From Photobacterium sp. CCB-ST2H9 (GTDB lineage Bacteria > Pseudomonadota > Gammaproteobacteria > Enterobacterales > Vibrionaceae): 64,000 nt of DNA. The notes beneath the pieces are model-generated. The model was not told where the DNA came from. It did not search any database and saw nothing but the letters and a program-made list of their open reading frames with translations. Shown here piece by piece: positions 1 to 8,622 of the stretch. A program made the position numbers and the translations under genes. The DNA is taken from the NCBI RefSeq assembly GCF_023151555.2, contig NZ_CP100425.1, forward strand, positions 1,302,001 to 1,366,000. Direction: 5' to 3'. Position 1 is the stretch's first letter. Each line of letters starts with the position of its first letter.

Positions 1-1004
1 TTGAAAAGCCATTCATGGATCTGGTGTTTGAAGCACAGCAGGTTCACCGTCAGTACCATGAACCCAACAAAGTGCAGGTCAGTACCCTGCTGTCGATTAA
101 AACCGGTGCCTGCCCTGAAGACTGCAAGTACTGTCCGCAAAGCGCGCACTATCGTACTGATGTCGATCGTGAACGCCTGATGGAAGTTGAGCAGGTACTG
201 GATGCTGCGCAGAAAGCGAAAAGCTCCGGCGCCACGCGTTTTTGTATGGGAGCGGCCTGGAAAAACCCGAAAGAGCGCGATATGCCTTATCTGCTGGATA
301 TGGTGCGTGGCGTGAAGGCCATGGGACTGGAAACCTGCATGACGCTGGGCATGATCACCGGCGACCAGGCCAACACACTGGCTGAAGCCGGGCTCGACTA
401 CTACAACCACAACCTGGATACTTCGGCGGAGTATTACGGCAACATCATCACCACCCGTACTTATCAGGACCGTCTCGACACGCTGTCTCATGTCCGTGAT
501 GCGGGCATGAAGATTTGTTCCGGCGGTATTATCGGGATGGGCGAAAGTGCCCGTGACCGCGCTGGTCTGCTGGCTGAACTGGCCAATCTGCCGGTTCACC
601 CGGAAAGTGTGCCAATCAACATGCTGGTGAAAGTGAAAGGCACACCGCTGGAGAATGTGGACGATGTGGATCCGCTCGATTTTGTCCGCATTATTGCTGT
701 CGCGCGGATCATGATGCCAAAGTCTGCCGTGCGTCTTTCGGCTGGCCGTGAAGGTATGAGCGAAGAAACTCAGGCCCTTTGCTTTATGGCGGGAGCTAAC
801 TCTGTTTTCTACGGTTGTAAGCTGCTGACCACGCCGAACCCGGAAGAAGACAAAGACATGCAGCTGTTCAGAAAACTGGGGATTAACCGCCAGGAAAAAG
901 CAGCGAAGCCGGATGAAGTACAGGCACAGGAACTGTTAGGTCAGGTCGCTCAGCGCGTTGCTTCGCGTCCGGCTGCCGGTGATCTCTTCTACGATGCCTC
1001 TTAA
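1..1004 (+). CDS. bioB: Biotin synthase BioB (5' end outside window)
   Basis: Radical SAM enzyme that inserts sulfur into dethiobiotin, the last step of biotin synthesis. The reading frame (codons from base 3) is open to the window edge; the residues before the first visible Met (base 15) already match the family, so roughly 15-20 N-terminal residues are missing. Visible are the radical SAM cysteines in [13 protein letters not shown], the downstream YNHNLDTS motif and the C-terminal [13 protein letters not shown] block, all typical of BioB. The stop overlaps the start of bioF by 11 bases, so translation is coupled in a bioBFCD operon. The promoter and any BirA operator lie upstream, outside the window. 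Confidence 0.98.
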   Translation, partial: EKPFMDLVFEAQQVHRQYHEPNKVQVSTLLSIKTGACPEDCKYCPQSAHYRTDVDRERLMEVEQVLDAAQKAKSSGATRFCMGAAWKNPKERDMPYLLDMVRGVKAMGLETCMTLGMITGDQANTLAEAGLDYYNHNLDTSAEYYGNIITTRTYQDRLDTLSHVRDAGMKICSGGIIGMGESARDRAGLLAELANLPVHPESVPINMLVKVKGTPLENVDDVDPLDFVRIIAVARIMMPKSAVRLSAGREGMSEETQALCFMAGANSVFYGCKLLTTPNPEEDKDMQLFRKLGINRQEKAAKPDEVQAQELLGQVAQRVASRPAAGDLFYDAS

Positions 1005-2190
1005 GTCCCGTATCACTCAGGCCCTGAACCTGCGACAGGCGCAGGGCTTGTATCGCCAGCGGAAGACCCTGACAAGACAGTCGTCCTCAGTCCGGTGGAC
1101 GGACTGCACACAACCCAGCGTGAACTTTTCCAGTAATGATTACCTCGGTCTGGCACAAGACCCGGCATTGATCGCAGCCTGGCAACAGGGACTGTCCAAG
1201 TATGGTGCCGGCAGTGGCGCTTCACCGCTGGTGACCGGACATCATGCACCGCATCAGGCGCTGGAAACCCGGCTGGCAGAATGGCTGGGTTTTGAAAGGT
1301 CCTTGCTGTTCAGCACAGGTTTCAGTGCCAATCAGGCTGTACTGTTTGCATTGCTCGAGAAAGGAGATTTCCTGATTCAGGATAAGCTGAATCATGCTTC
1401 TTTGATGGAAGCCGGCATGCTGTCTCCGGCGAACATGCGCCGATTTGCCCACAATGATGTGACTGCTCTGCATAAAATGCTGACTGTAAACACGAATGAA
1501 GTATCTGCCCGGTTGGTGGTGACTGAAGGTGTGTTCAGTATGGATGGTGATCAGGCACCGCTGGCCGAGATTTCAGTGCTTTGCCAAGCCAGCCAGAGCT
1601 GGTTCATGGTCGATGATGCGCACGGGTGCGGCATTCTCGGTGAGGAAGGCCGCGGCAGCTGTCAGCAAGCCGGTATTCAGCCGGACATCTTGATCGTGAC
1701 CTTTGGGAAAGCCTTCGGGATGCAGGGGGCAGCCGTGCTTTGCAGCCAGGAGGTTGCCGAATACCTGATTCAGTTTGCCCGTCACTATATTTACTCGACA
1801 GCGATGCCACCTGCGCAGGCGCATGCACTGTGTACGGCTTGCGATTTGGTACAGGCTGGCGACTGGCGCCGGGAAAAATTGCTGGATCTGAGCGCCATTC
1901 TGGAAGAAACCCTGCTGCCGGAAGTCGGGCTGGTCTCGACTGCAACGCCAATCAAACCGGTCCTGCTGGGCAGTAGTGAGCGGGCGCTCACTTTATCCGC
2001 TTCACTGGCAGAAAAAGGTTTTTGGGTGTCGGCGATACGCCCGCCAACAGTACCGGTCAATCAGGCCCGGCTGAGAATTACACTGACAGCCAGCCATGAT
2101 GAAGATCAGGTCAGAGAATTCGCGACACAATTGAATGCGTCTTTTGAAGAGGTACAGGATGCAGCAAATCCGTCAGAACAGCCGGGTTGA
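994..2190 (+). CDS. bioF: 8-amino-7-oxononanoate synthase BioF
   Basis: PLP enzyme that condenses pimeloyl-ACP with L-alanine to give 8-amino-7-oxononanoate (KAPA) in the cytoplasm. 398 residues, usual for the family. The start at 994 ([11 protein letters not shown]) is preferred over the longer open frame from 958 because BioF proteins begin with a similar helix and because it gives a short overlap with bioB. The PLP-binding lysine is about residue 239 in [14 protein letters not shown]; the glycine-rich [10 protein letters not shown] region near the N terminus and the VDDAHG motif (PLP-ring Asp) are present. It overlaps bioC by about 32 bases. Confidence 0.97.
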   Translation: MPLKSRITQALNLRQAQGLYRQRKTLTRQSSSVRWTDCTQPSVNFSSNDYLGLAQDPALIAAWQQGLSKYGAGSGASPLVTGHHAPHQALETRLAEWLGFERSLLFSTGFSANQAVLFALLEKGDFLIQDKLNHASLMEAGMLSPANMRRFAHNDVTALHKMLTVNTNEVSARLVVTEGVFSMDGDQAPLAEISVLCQASQSWFMVDDAHGCGILGEEGRGSCQQAGIQPDILIVTFGKAFGMQGAAVLCSQEVAEYLIQFARHYIYSTAMPPAQAHALCTACDLVQAGDWRREKLLDLSAILEETLLPEVGLVSTATPIKPVLLGSSERALTLSASLAEKGFWVSAIRPPTVPVNQARLRITLTASHDEDQVREFATQLNASFEEVQDAANPSEQPG

Positions 2191-2986
2191 ACCTTTGAAT
2201 CCGGTGAACCCGTCTGCGGAAAAACAGGCGATTGCAGCCAGTTTCGGCAAGGCGGCCAGACAATATGATCAGTCTGCGGCATTTCAGCGACTGGTCGGTC
2301 ATCGGTTGCTGGAACAACTGCCGGTCTTTGCTCACGCCAGTCACTGGCTGGATGTCGGATGCGGAACCGGTTATTTCACCCGGCAGTTACAGGCATTGCA
2401 GTACCAGACGACGGCGGTTGATCTGTCTTCTCAAATGCTGGAACAGGCTCAGGCACGTTGCCAGGGGCTGGGGGAGTTCCGGCATGCCGATGCGGAAGCA
2501 TTACCCTTTGCGGACAATACGTTTGACGCAGCTTTCTCCAGCCTGGCGTTACAGTGGTGCCGTGATCTCACTGTGCCTTTGCAAGAACTGAAGCGCGTGG
2601 TGAAACCCGGTGGCGTGATTGGTTTCACAACCCTGGCGGAAGGTTCTCTGTCAGAGCTGCAGCATTCCTGGCAGGCAGTTGATCAGGGGCTGCATGTCAA
2701 TCAGTACGAAAGTGAATCTGTGCTGATTCAGGCGGTTGAACGGGCCGGATTTACGGATTTTCAGCTGGCTGTGGCGCCTGTGGTGATGCATTACGACAGC
2801 GCAATGGCACTGATGAAAGATTTGAAAGGCATCGGAGCGACGCATCTATCACAGCATCGCCGTCAAGGCTTGTTCGGGCGCACGACGCTGAATTTAATTG
2901 AGCAGGCATATGCCAAATTTCGTGACCATACAGGTCAATTACCAGCCACATATCAGGTTTGTTTTGGAGTCTTGAACAATGACTAG
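2159..2986 (+). CDS. bioC: Malonyl-ACP O-methyltransferase BioC
   Basis: SAM-dependent methyltransferase that methylates malonyl-ACP so that fatty acid synthesis can build the pimeloyl chain of biotin. The SAM-binding motif I is visible as LDVGCGTGYF, with the acidic post-I region (AVDLSSQMLEQA) and the DAEALPF motif after it. About 275 residues from the ATG at 2159, which has a GAAGAGG-like ribosome site just upstream; the frame is also open from an ATG at 2135, which is less likely. The start lies inside the end of bioF and the stop overlaps bioD by 8 bases, so it is mid-operon. Confidence 0.95.
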   Translation: MQQIRQNSRVEPLNPVNPSAEKQAIAASFGKAARQYDQSAAFQRLVGHRLLEQLPVFAHASHWLDVGCGTGYFTRQLQALQYQTTAVDLSSQMLEQAQARCQGLGEFRHADAEALPFADNTFDAAFSSLALQWCRDLTVPLQELKRVVKPGGVIGFTTLAEGSLSELQHSWQAVDQGLHVNQYESESVLIQAVERAGFTDFQLAVAPVVMHYDSAMALMKDLKGIGATHLSQHRRQGLFGRTTLNLIEQAYAKFRDHTGQLPATYQVCFGVLNND

Positions 2987-3677
2987 TGCTTTCTTTGTGA
3001 CAGGAACAGATACCGACGCCGGAAAAACGGTGGTGACGCGAACATTGATCGCCGCCGGGGTGAAGTCTGGTTACCGGACGGCTGGTTTTAAGCCTGTTGC
3101 ATCAGGCAGTACATTAACCGTGTACGGCATGAGAAACAGTGATGCGCTGTACTTACAGGCTGCTTCCAAACCGGAATTAGCGTATGAAGAGGTGAATCCT
3201 TTTACCTTTGAACCGCCGATCGCACCACACATTGCAGCGAAACAGGCTGGTGTGGCGATTTCTCCGGACAATTTATCTGACGGTTTGCACCGTCTGAAAG
3301 AGAAATCGGATCTGGTGTTTGTCGAAGGCGCGGGCGGCTGGCGGGTTCCGTTGTCTGAGACAACAAAATTCTCGGATTGGGTGAAGCAGGAAAATCTGCC
3401 GGTGATTCTGGTGGTCGGCGTCAAGCTGGGATGTCTGAATCATGCGATGCTGACAGCGGAAGCCATTGAACGAGATGGATTGACGCTGGCGGGCTGGGTC
3501 GCGAATCTGGTTGATCCGGAGACCAGCTGTTATGACGAGAATCTGAAGTATCTGGAAGCAATGCTGCCTGCCCCCAAGTTGGGTGAGATCCCGCATCTGC
3601 ACGATATTGCAAAAAGAGATTTAACCGAATATCTGAATCTGGACCTATTGGGTTTCCCTGCATCTGCAACGTTGTGA
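2979..3677 (+). CDS. bioD: Dethiobiotin synthetase BioD
   Basis: ATP-dependent enzyme that closes the ureido ring from DAPA and CO2 to form dethiobiotin, the substrate of BioB. 232 residues. The P-loop is visible near the N terminus as GTDTDAGKT, with the substrate lysine region GFKPVASG and the VEGAGGWRVPL motif typical of BioD. It is the last gene of the bioBFCD operon: it overlaps bioC by 8 bases and is followed within one base by a strong hairpin terminator. Confidence 0.97.
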   Translation: MTSAFFVTGTDTDAGKTVVTRTLIAAGVKSGYRTAGFKPVASGSTLTVYGMRNSDALYLQAASKPELAYEEVNPFTFEPPIAPHIAAKQAGVAISPDNLSDGLHRLKEKSDLVFVEGAGGWRVPLSETTKFSDWVKQENLPVILVVGVKLGCLNHAMLTAEAIERDGLTLAGWVANLVDPETSCYDENLKYLEAMLPAPKLGEIPHLHDIAKRDLTEYLNLDLLGFPASATL

Positions 3678-3706
3678 AATAAAGCCGCCCGTCAGGCGGC
3701 TTTATT
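3678..3706. terminator. Bidirectional hairpin terminator after bioD
   Basis: Perfect 12-bp inverted repeat AATAAAGCCGCC / GGCGGCTTTATT with a 5-base loop. It starts directly after the bioD stop. The A/T tracts on both sides would let it end both the bio operon and the leftward gene at 3736-4395. Confidence 0.9.
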
Positions 3707-3735
3707 ATTCAGGCACAATATATGCCCTGTATTTG

Positions 3736-4395
3736 TCAGCCTTGTTTTTTGCGGACCAGTTTCGGCAGGCAGTACCAGGCCGAGGCAGCAAGAATCAGGC
3801 TGTAACCCAGAAGTTCAACTCCTTCTTCAGCCAGATTTTTCACTTCCCGGACGTAGTTATCCTGCATGGCGGTTTGCCAGAGTTCGCTCATTCCGAACAA
3901 ACGTGAGAAAACCATGAGGGTGGCCATACCGCCAATCATCAGTCCAAAACTGGCATGCTTGCTGTATTTAGACAGAGGTGTTTGCGTACTTTGTGGATGC
4001 TGATAGGCGTAGGCAATGCCTGCAACTGCAACCAACACCGCCGGTACCTTCCAGAAACCATGCCGAATCAGGTCAAAGACGCCATCCAGTTCCCGAATCA
4101 GCAGAACCATGAAAAATGCAGCAACCAGGAGTGCAAATCCACGGATGTCACTTTTTTTGACGGCAACTGCTGCAAAGAGACCGCTGCTGAGTGCGAGATA
4201 AAGTTCCTGAGCGTATTCAACAAGGGAGTCTTCACCGAGGTTGCCGCTAAATTGCAAAATCTCAATCTGAATGATGAAAGCTGCCACGGCCGTGATTACT
4301 GCCACCGCCATAAAAAGCGCGATTGTGATCAGGAGCGGACGTGTGTTGACCTGTGTTTGTGCACTATCCAGAGTGTGCGAATAGAGCTTTTTCAT
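3736..4395 (-). CDS. Polytopic inner-membrane protein, unknown function
   Basis: 219 residues. Hydrophobic segments are visible at about residues 20-45, 70-85, 88-105, 118-132, 152-170 and 193-212, so five or six membrane helices are likely. A charged N terminus (MKKLYSHTLD) and a basic C terminus (LVRKKQG) flank them. Two acidic loops, GEDSLVEYAQELYL and NLAEEGVELLGYSL, resemble each other and may mark an internal two-fold repeat. I do not recognise the family by name. An AGGTAA-type ribosome site precedes the ATG. It converges on bioD through the shared terminator. Confidence 0.8.
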   Translation of the reverse strand: MKKLYSHTLDSAQTQVNTRPLLITIALFMAVAVITAVAAFIIQIEILQFSGNLGEDSLVEYAQELYLALSSGLFAAVAVKKSDIRGFALLVAAFFMVLLIRELDGVFDLIRHGFWKVPAVLVAVAGIAYAYQHPQSTQTPLSKYSKHASFGLMIGGMATLMVFSRLFGMSELWQTAMQDNYVREVKNLAEEGVELLGYSLILAASAWYCLPKLVRKKQG

Positions 4396-4493
4396 AGTTT
4401 ACCTGTACAGTGTTCAAAATAATTTTTGGGATAAGTATCACATAATCACGCTGAATGGAAACTGTATTTACATCATTATGGCGTAAAAATGAC

Positions 4494-4516
4494 AAAGCCT
4501 CCGGAAAGGAGGCTTT
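4494..4516 (-). terminator. Hairpin terminator of the 51-residue gene
   Basis: Inverted repeat AAAGCCTCC / GGAGGCTTT separated by GGAAA-type loop bases. Read leftward it is followed by a T-rich run (TCATTTTTAC). It lies 23 bases after the stop of the small gene at 4540-4695, in the right direction to end it. Confidence 0.75.
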
Positions 4517-4539
4517 GGATCTAGCACTTAATACAGGAA

Positions 4540-4695
4540 TTAGTTTGCGTTCAGTCCCGAGAGCGGGGCAATGGCTTCGGCAGGTTGCGAAGCAGCAGGA
4601 TCGATACCGAGTTCAGCACAAGCTTCTTCTGCAGTCATGCCAAGATGACAACGCAGGATATCAATTGCAACTTGGTAATTTTCATGGTCAGCCAT
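4540..4695 (-). CDS. Small 51-residue acidic protein, unknown function
   Basis: Short reading frame starting MADHENYQVAIDILRCHLGM and ending with GLNAN before a TAA. It is supported by an excellent ribosome site (AAAGGAGG, 4 bases before the ATG) and a rho-independent terminator right after it. Residues 5-30 look like an amphipathic helical unit (DILRCHLGMTAEEACAELGI) that could be a helix-turn-helix fragment or a small dimerising protein; this is only a structural impression. It contains two cysteines and has no membrane segment. I do not recognise the family. Confidence 0.7.
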   Translation of the reverse strand: MADHENYQVAIDILRCHLGMTAEEACAELGIDPAASQPAEAIAPLSGLNAN

Positions 4696-4853
4696 CTTGC
4701 CTCCTTTCAGATACTGAGCGAAATCATATACCTCATGACAATAGTGAATGGCACCCTTTTAAACAATACGACCAAAGTCTAAGACGTTCGCGGGTCAGGA
4801 TGAAAAACCAGGGTCCGCAGCGACTTACGAAAAGTAACAATTTCCCGCTTTCG

Positions 4854-4881
4854 CTTGTTTTCAGATTAAACGACCATACTA
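4854..4881 (+). promoter_or_regulatory. Possible heat-shock-type promoter of htpX
   Basis: CTTGTTT followed after 13 bases by GACCATAC resembles the sigma-32 pattern (CTTGAAA, 13-15 bases, CCCCATNT), with several mismatches. In E. coli htpX is under heat-shock and envelope-stress control. The same bases can be read as a sigma-70 promoter (TTGTTT ... CTATAA). This is inference from a loose match. Confidence 0.35.
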
Positions 4882-4891
4882 TAAATAACGT

Positions 4892-4923
4892 TATACCCAA
4901 GTCTCTGAGGTCACTTGGGTATA
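4892..4923. repeat. Palindromic element upstream of htpX
   Basis: 10-bp perfect inverted repeat TATACCCAAG / CTTGGGTATA with a 12-base loop that contains GAGGTCA. It lies between the putative htpX promoter and its start codon. The motif looks like the short intergenic palindromes found in many copies in some gammaproteobacterial genomes; it could equally act as a leader hairpin for htpX mRNA. Confidence 0.6.
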
Positions 4924-4993
4924 TCACTGATACGTGAATGTCTTAAAGCGTATAAGTAACTGACATTTTGACCTTTGTTGGAGATAAAAAGGT

Positions 4994-5872
4994 ATGAAAC
5001 GAATTGCCTTGTTCCTGGCGACGAACCTGGCCGTCATGTTTGTGTTCAGTATTGTGCTCAATATTGTGTACGCAGTCACAGACTTGCAACCGGGCAGCCT
5101 GAATGGCTTGCTGGTGATGGCTGTGTTGTTTGGTTTTGGTGGTTCCCTGATTTCCCTTTTCATGTCGAAATCGATGGCTCTGCGTTCGGTTGGCGGCATG
5201 GTGATTGAACATCCGCGCAATGAATCGGAATACTGGCTGGTAGAAACCGTTGCACGGCAGGCCAAACAGGCTGGCATCGGCATGCCGACCGTGGCGATTT
5301 ATGATTCACCCGACATCAATGCTTTCGCTACGGGTGCTAAACGTGATGATTCGCTGGTCGCAGTATCAACAGGTTTACTGCACAGCATGTCGCCTGATGA
5401 AGCAGAAGCGGTGCTGGCACATGAAGTCAGCCATATTGCCAATGGCGACATGGTAACCATGACGTTGCTTCAGGGGGTGGTGAACACCTTCGTTATTTTC
5501 ATTTCTCGGATTATTGCGGGTGCCGTCAGCGGTATGAACAATAACAACGAAGAGGGTGAAGGCGGCAGCTTCATGACTTATTTCATTGTCTCCACCATCA
5601 TGGAAGTGCTGTTTGGTTTCCTCGCGAGCATTATTACTATGTGGTATAGCCGCCATCGTGAATTCAAGGCGGATGCAGGTTCAGCCCGTATGGTTGGCAA
5701 AGAGAAAATGATTGCAGCGCTGGAGCGACTGAAAGTCAGTCAGGAGTCACATCTGGAAGGCTCAATGATGGCCTTTGGGATTAACGGCCGCAAATCACTG
5801 TCCGAACTGTTTATGACCCACCCGCCGCTGGAAAAGCGCATTGACGCGCTGCGTCGTGGTGAACATCTGTAA
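4994..5872 (+). CDS. htpX: Protease HtpX
   Basis: Membrane-bound zinc metalloprotease (M48B family) that degrades misfolded inner-membrane proteins together with FtsH. 292 residues, standard length. Two membrane helices lie at about residues 4-25 and 33-53. The zinc site HEVSH is at about residues 143-147, two further hydrophobic segments follow at about 155-175 and 190-215, and the [12 protein letters not shown] segment carries the third zinc ligand. The start [16 protein letters not shown] is family-typical, with a GGAG-type ribosome site upstream. A strong terminator follows the stop. Confidence 0.97.
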   Translation: MKRIALFLATNLAVMFVFSIVLNIVYAVTDLQPGSLNGLLVMAVLFGFGGSLISLFMSKSMALRSVGGMVIEHPRNESEYWLVETVARQAKQAGIGMPTVAIYDSPDINAFATGAKRDDSLVAVSTGLLHSMSPDEAEAVLAHEVSHIANGDMVTMTLLQGVVNTFVIFISRIIAGAVSGMNNNNEEGEGGSFMTYFIVSTIMEVLFGFLASIITMWYSRHREFKADAGSARMVGKEKMIAALERLKVSQESHLEGSMMAFGINGRKSLSELFMTHPPLEKRIDALRRGEHL

Positions 5873-5883
5873 CGGATGGAATG

Positions 5884-5910
5884 AAGCCCCGGTTAACCGG
5901 GGCTTTTTTT
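5884..5910. terminator. Bidirectional terminator between htpX and the sugar dehydrogenase gene
   Basis: AAGCCCC-GGTT-AACC-GGGGCTT is a fully self-complementary stem followed by TTTTT on the plus strand. It lies between two converging genes and overlaps the last bases of the minus-strand gene. Confidence 0.9.
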
Positions 5911-7045
5911 ATTTGGGCAGAACACGATAAAGATTGCCGCTGTCAGTCGCAAAATACAGATAGCCTTCTTTGCTCTGAACCAGAGAGCGGATCCTTTCTC
6001 CCATCTCTTCAAACAATCTTTCCTCTTTCACTGGCTTGCCATTTGAATCCAGAACGATCCGGTTCAGATGCTGTAACACCAGCGCCCCTGCAAACAGATT
6101 TCCCTTCCAGCCGGGAAACGCGTCGCCCTGATAGAGCAGGAGACTGCCGGGGGCGATGGACGGAATGTACACTTTGACCGGCGATTCAATCCCGGGCTTT
6201 TCTCTGGCTTCACCGACAGCCAGCGGACCCCAGTATTCTTTTCCATGGGAGGTAATGGGCCAGCCGTAATTACGGCCCGGCAGGATCAGGTTGATTTCGT
6301 CACCGCCGCGCGGACCATGTTCAATTTCCCACAAACGCTGATTGGCTGTGTCGTATGCCAGCCCTTGCGGATTGCGATGGCCGTAACTCCAGATTTCAGC
6401 AGACGCATCCTTTCTGCCTGTAAACGGGTTATCTTTCGGCACACTGCCGTCCAGATTCAGCCGGATGACAGTGGCTGCGTGGTTGGTCAGGTCCTGCCCG
6501 TTGGGGCGGTGACCCCGGTCGCCGACAGAGAAGAAAACGTGGCCCCGGCCGTCAAAAGCGATCCGGCTGCCAAAGTGCCGGTTGGTGTCACTGAGTGAGC
6601 GGGTGACTTTCAAATCCTGCCACTGAGTGAGCCTTTGCCCGGACAGTCTGGCACGGGCCAGCGTCGTGACACCACCTCCCTGAACGGGCTTGGTGTAGGT
6701 GAAATAGAGCCACTCTTTTGCTGCCGGATCCGGCGACAGCTGTACATCCAGCAGGCCACCCTGACCGCGGGCGTACACTTCCGGAAGACCACTGACAGCT
6801 TTTCTCTGGCCGGAACGGACATCCAGCAGCACGGCTTTGCCTTCCCTGAGCGTGACCAGCAGCGTGTGGTCATCAATGAAAGTCATTCCCCAGGGGATCG
6901 GCAGGCCATCGGCGATTTGTTCGACCTGATATGCCATGCCTTCACTGCTTCCCTTGGCTTTCAGCCCGAAAGCCAGAGCCGGCAGGCTGAACAGGGCCCA
7001 GAGGAGGATTGTGGTGACGGCGAAGGTGAAGGGATACGATTTCAT
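5909..7045 (-). CDS. PQQ-dependent aldose sugar dehydrogenase-like protein
   Basis: 378 residues with a Sec signal peptide (about residues 1-25, ending in LPALA), so a periplasmic beta-propeller enzyme of the soluble glucose/aldose dehydrogenase family (YliI/Asd-like). Family motifs seen in order are IPWGMTFIDD, RHFGSRIAFDGRGHVFFSVG, GHRNPQGLAYD and EHGPRGGDEINLILPGRNYG, the last two forming the cofactor and calcium region. The family oxidises aldoses using PQQ; the true substrate cannot be read from sequence, and no PQQ synthesis genes are in this window. Its ATG overlaps the stop of the upstream MocR-type regulator (ATGA), so the two are co-transcribed. Confidence 0.88.
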   Translation of the reverse strand: MKSYPFTFAVTTILLWALFSLPALAFGLKAKGSSEGMAYQVEQIADGLPIPWGMTFIDDHTLLVTLREGKAVLLDVRSGQRKAVSGLPEVYARGQGGLLDVQLSPDPAAKEWLYFTYTKPVQGGGVTTLARARLSGQRLTQWQDLKVTRSLSDTNRHFGSRIAFDGRGHVFFSVGDRGHRPNGQDLTNHAATVIRLNLDGSVPKDNPFTGRKDASAEIWSYGHRNPQGLAYDTANQRLWEIEHGPRGGDEINLILPGRNYGWPITSHGKEYWGPLAVGEAREKPGIESPVKVYIPSIAPGSLLLYQGDAFPGWKGNLFAGALVLQHLNRIVLDSNGKPVKEERLFEEMGERIRSLVQSKEGYLYFATDSGNLYRVLPK

Positions 7046-8517
7046 TGCATCATCCTTTTCTGTGTTGCATCCATTTTGCTGCCCGGTTTTAAGTGAGCTG
7101 CGATGATCTCAGCCAGCTGCCCGATACCTGTATGCCAGCGTTTGTTGTCTTCAAAAGCGGCATAACTCAGCCTGAGGCAATGGCGATAGTTTTCCAGCGT
7201 ACTGAACATCGTGCCGGGCAAAATGCTGATACCGGCCTGATGCGCCTGCTGATAAAGCATATCGCTGTCTGCCTGCTCAGGGAGTGTCAGCCAGCACAGA
7301 AATCCGCCATCGGCCAGATTGAGATGATAGCGACCGATCAGCCATGGATAGCTATCGAGTGTAGTACAAAGTAACTGGCTGAACCGGCGTTGATTCTGAT
7401 GATAAAAGCGCCGGATTTTACCCAGATGGGTTCGGTACTTACCGGTTTTCAGAAATTCAGCCACCGCCGACTGCATCAGGTTCAGGCTTCCCATATTGTC
7501 TGCCAGCAGGCGTTTTTCGATCTGTGGCTGGTACCGTCCGGCAAGCAGCCAGCCGATGCGCAGGCGGGAATCCAGCGTCTTCGATAAAGAATTACAGTAA
7601 ATCACCCGATGGCTGTCATCCATGCTGTACAAAGTCGGTGGCCGACCGGTGTAGGCCAGATCGCCAAACACATCATCTTCAATAATCGGAATCCCTTGGG
7701 TCATGGCGAGTAATTGTTGCCGGGCAGCGAGCGGCATAACAGAGCCGGTCGGGTTATTAAAACTCGGGTTGAGCAGTATGGCTGCAATCGGCCATTGTTG
7801 TAATGCCTGTGACAGCCGGTGCAAATCCATACCGGATTGCAGGCTGGAGGGGATTTCCACCACTTTCAGACCCAGTGATTCCAGCAACAGTAAGTTACCG
7901 AAATAACAGGGCGATTCGATGACGACTGTATCCCCCGGGGATGTCAGGGCCTGCAGCGCCATACTGATCCCTTGCTGTGCACCGTGAGTGATTAATATTT
8001 CACTGGCGGAGGCTGTGATGCCATGCCATTGATTCACGGTCACCAGTTGTTTTCTCAACTGCTCGTCTCCCGGGGGTAACAAATAATGGCTTGGGACGTG
8101 AGTCTGATAGCGGCTGTGACGACCAATTTCAGCATACAGCGAGGTGATGGCCGGAAAGTGGGTGTTCGGATGCGCACTCCCGGTTGGAAGCAACGCGGGG
8201 GACAGGGAGTCTTGTAACACCGTCCGGCTCAGGGATAACAAATCGACAAAACCCGGCGTTTGAATCGGCTGGGTTTCCAGGCGCGGGCACTCGGTCACGA
8301 TATATCCCGAACGCGGATGCGCTTCGATTTTCAGGCTCGCTTCAAGTTCCTGATAGGCCCGGATGACCGTATTTTTACTGACGCCTAACTGTCCGCTTAA
8401 TTGCCGGATGGAGGGGAGCTTATCTCCGGCCTGATAAACGCCCTGCTCAAGACGTAATTCAAGCTCTGCAATGACCTGCTGATATTTGGTGTCTGATCGC
8501 TGATGACTGGTTTCCAC
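7042..8517 (-). CDS. MocR-type transcription regulator (GntR HTH + aminotransferase domain)
   Basis: 491 residues. An N-terminal GntR-type winged helix is seen at about residues 8-75 (KLPSIRQLSGQLGVSKNTVI), followed by a class I aminotransferase-like domain. The PLP lysine is in CNSLSKTLDSRLRIGW, and NPSFNNPTGS and DDVFGDLAY are the usual cofactor-contact motifs. MocR proteins bind PLP or an amino-compound adduct and usually control a neighbouring or divergent gene; here the divergent EamA exporter at 8623 is the natural target. A direct repeat in the shared intergenic region is a candidate operator. The stop overlaps the next gene by 4 bases. Confidence 0.92.
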   Translation of the reverse strand: METSHQRSDTKYQQVIAELELRLEQGVYQAGDKLPSIRQLSGQLGVSKNTVIRAYQELEASLKIEAHPRSGYIVTECPRLETQPIQTPGFVDLLSLSRTVLQDSLSPALLPTGSAHPNTHFPAITSLYAEIGRHSRYQTHVPSHYLLPPGDEQLRKQLVTVNQWHGITASASEILITHGAQQGISMALQALTSPGDTVVIESPCYFGNLLLLESLGLKVVEIPSSLQSGMDLHRLSQALQQWPIAAILLNPSFNNPTGSVMPLAARQQLLAMTQGIPIIEDDVFGDLAYTGRPPTLYSMDDSHRVIYCNSLSKTLDSRLRIGWLLAGRYQPQIEKRLLADNMGSLNLMQSAVAEFLKTGKYRTHLGKIRRFYHQNQRRFSQLLCTTLDSYPWLIGRYHLNLADGGFLCWLTLPEQADSDMLYQQAHQAGISILPGTMFSTLENYRHCLRLSYAAFEDNKRWHTGIGQLAEIIAAHLKPGSKMDATQKRMMQ

Positions 8518-8524
8518 GCGCTTA

Positions 8525-8576
8525 TCTGTACCCTGATAAATTTATAAAACTGTCACTACTAACTGTGTCTGTACCC
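8525..8576. promoter_or_regulatory. Candidate MocR operator: direct repeat TCTGTACCC
   Basis: TCTGTACCC occurs at 8525-8533 and again at 8568-8576, 43 bases apart (about four helical turns), between the divergent regulator and exporter genes. MocR-family regulators such as PdxR bind spaced direct repeats, so this is a fitting operator. The assignment is inference. Confidence 0.55.
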
Positions 8577-8622
8577 AAATAGAGTAGTGAAATATGATGG
8601 ATTCCGCCAGACAGAGGTGCGC

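Noticed and set aside
4455..4937. 160-codon plus-strand frame upstream of htpX
   Set aside because: Runs through the terminator, the convincing antisense 51-residue gene and the palindrome; no ribosome site.
5881..6177. Plus-strand frame after htpX
   Set aside because: Begins in the htpX terminator and overlaps the well-supported sugar dehydrogenase gene.
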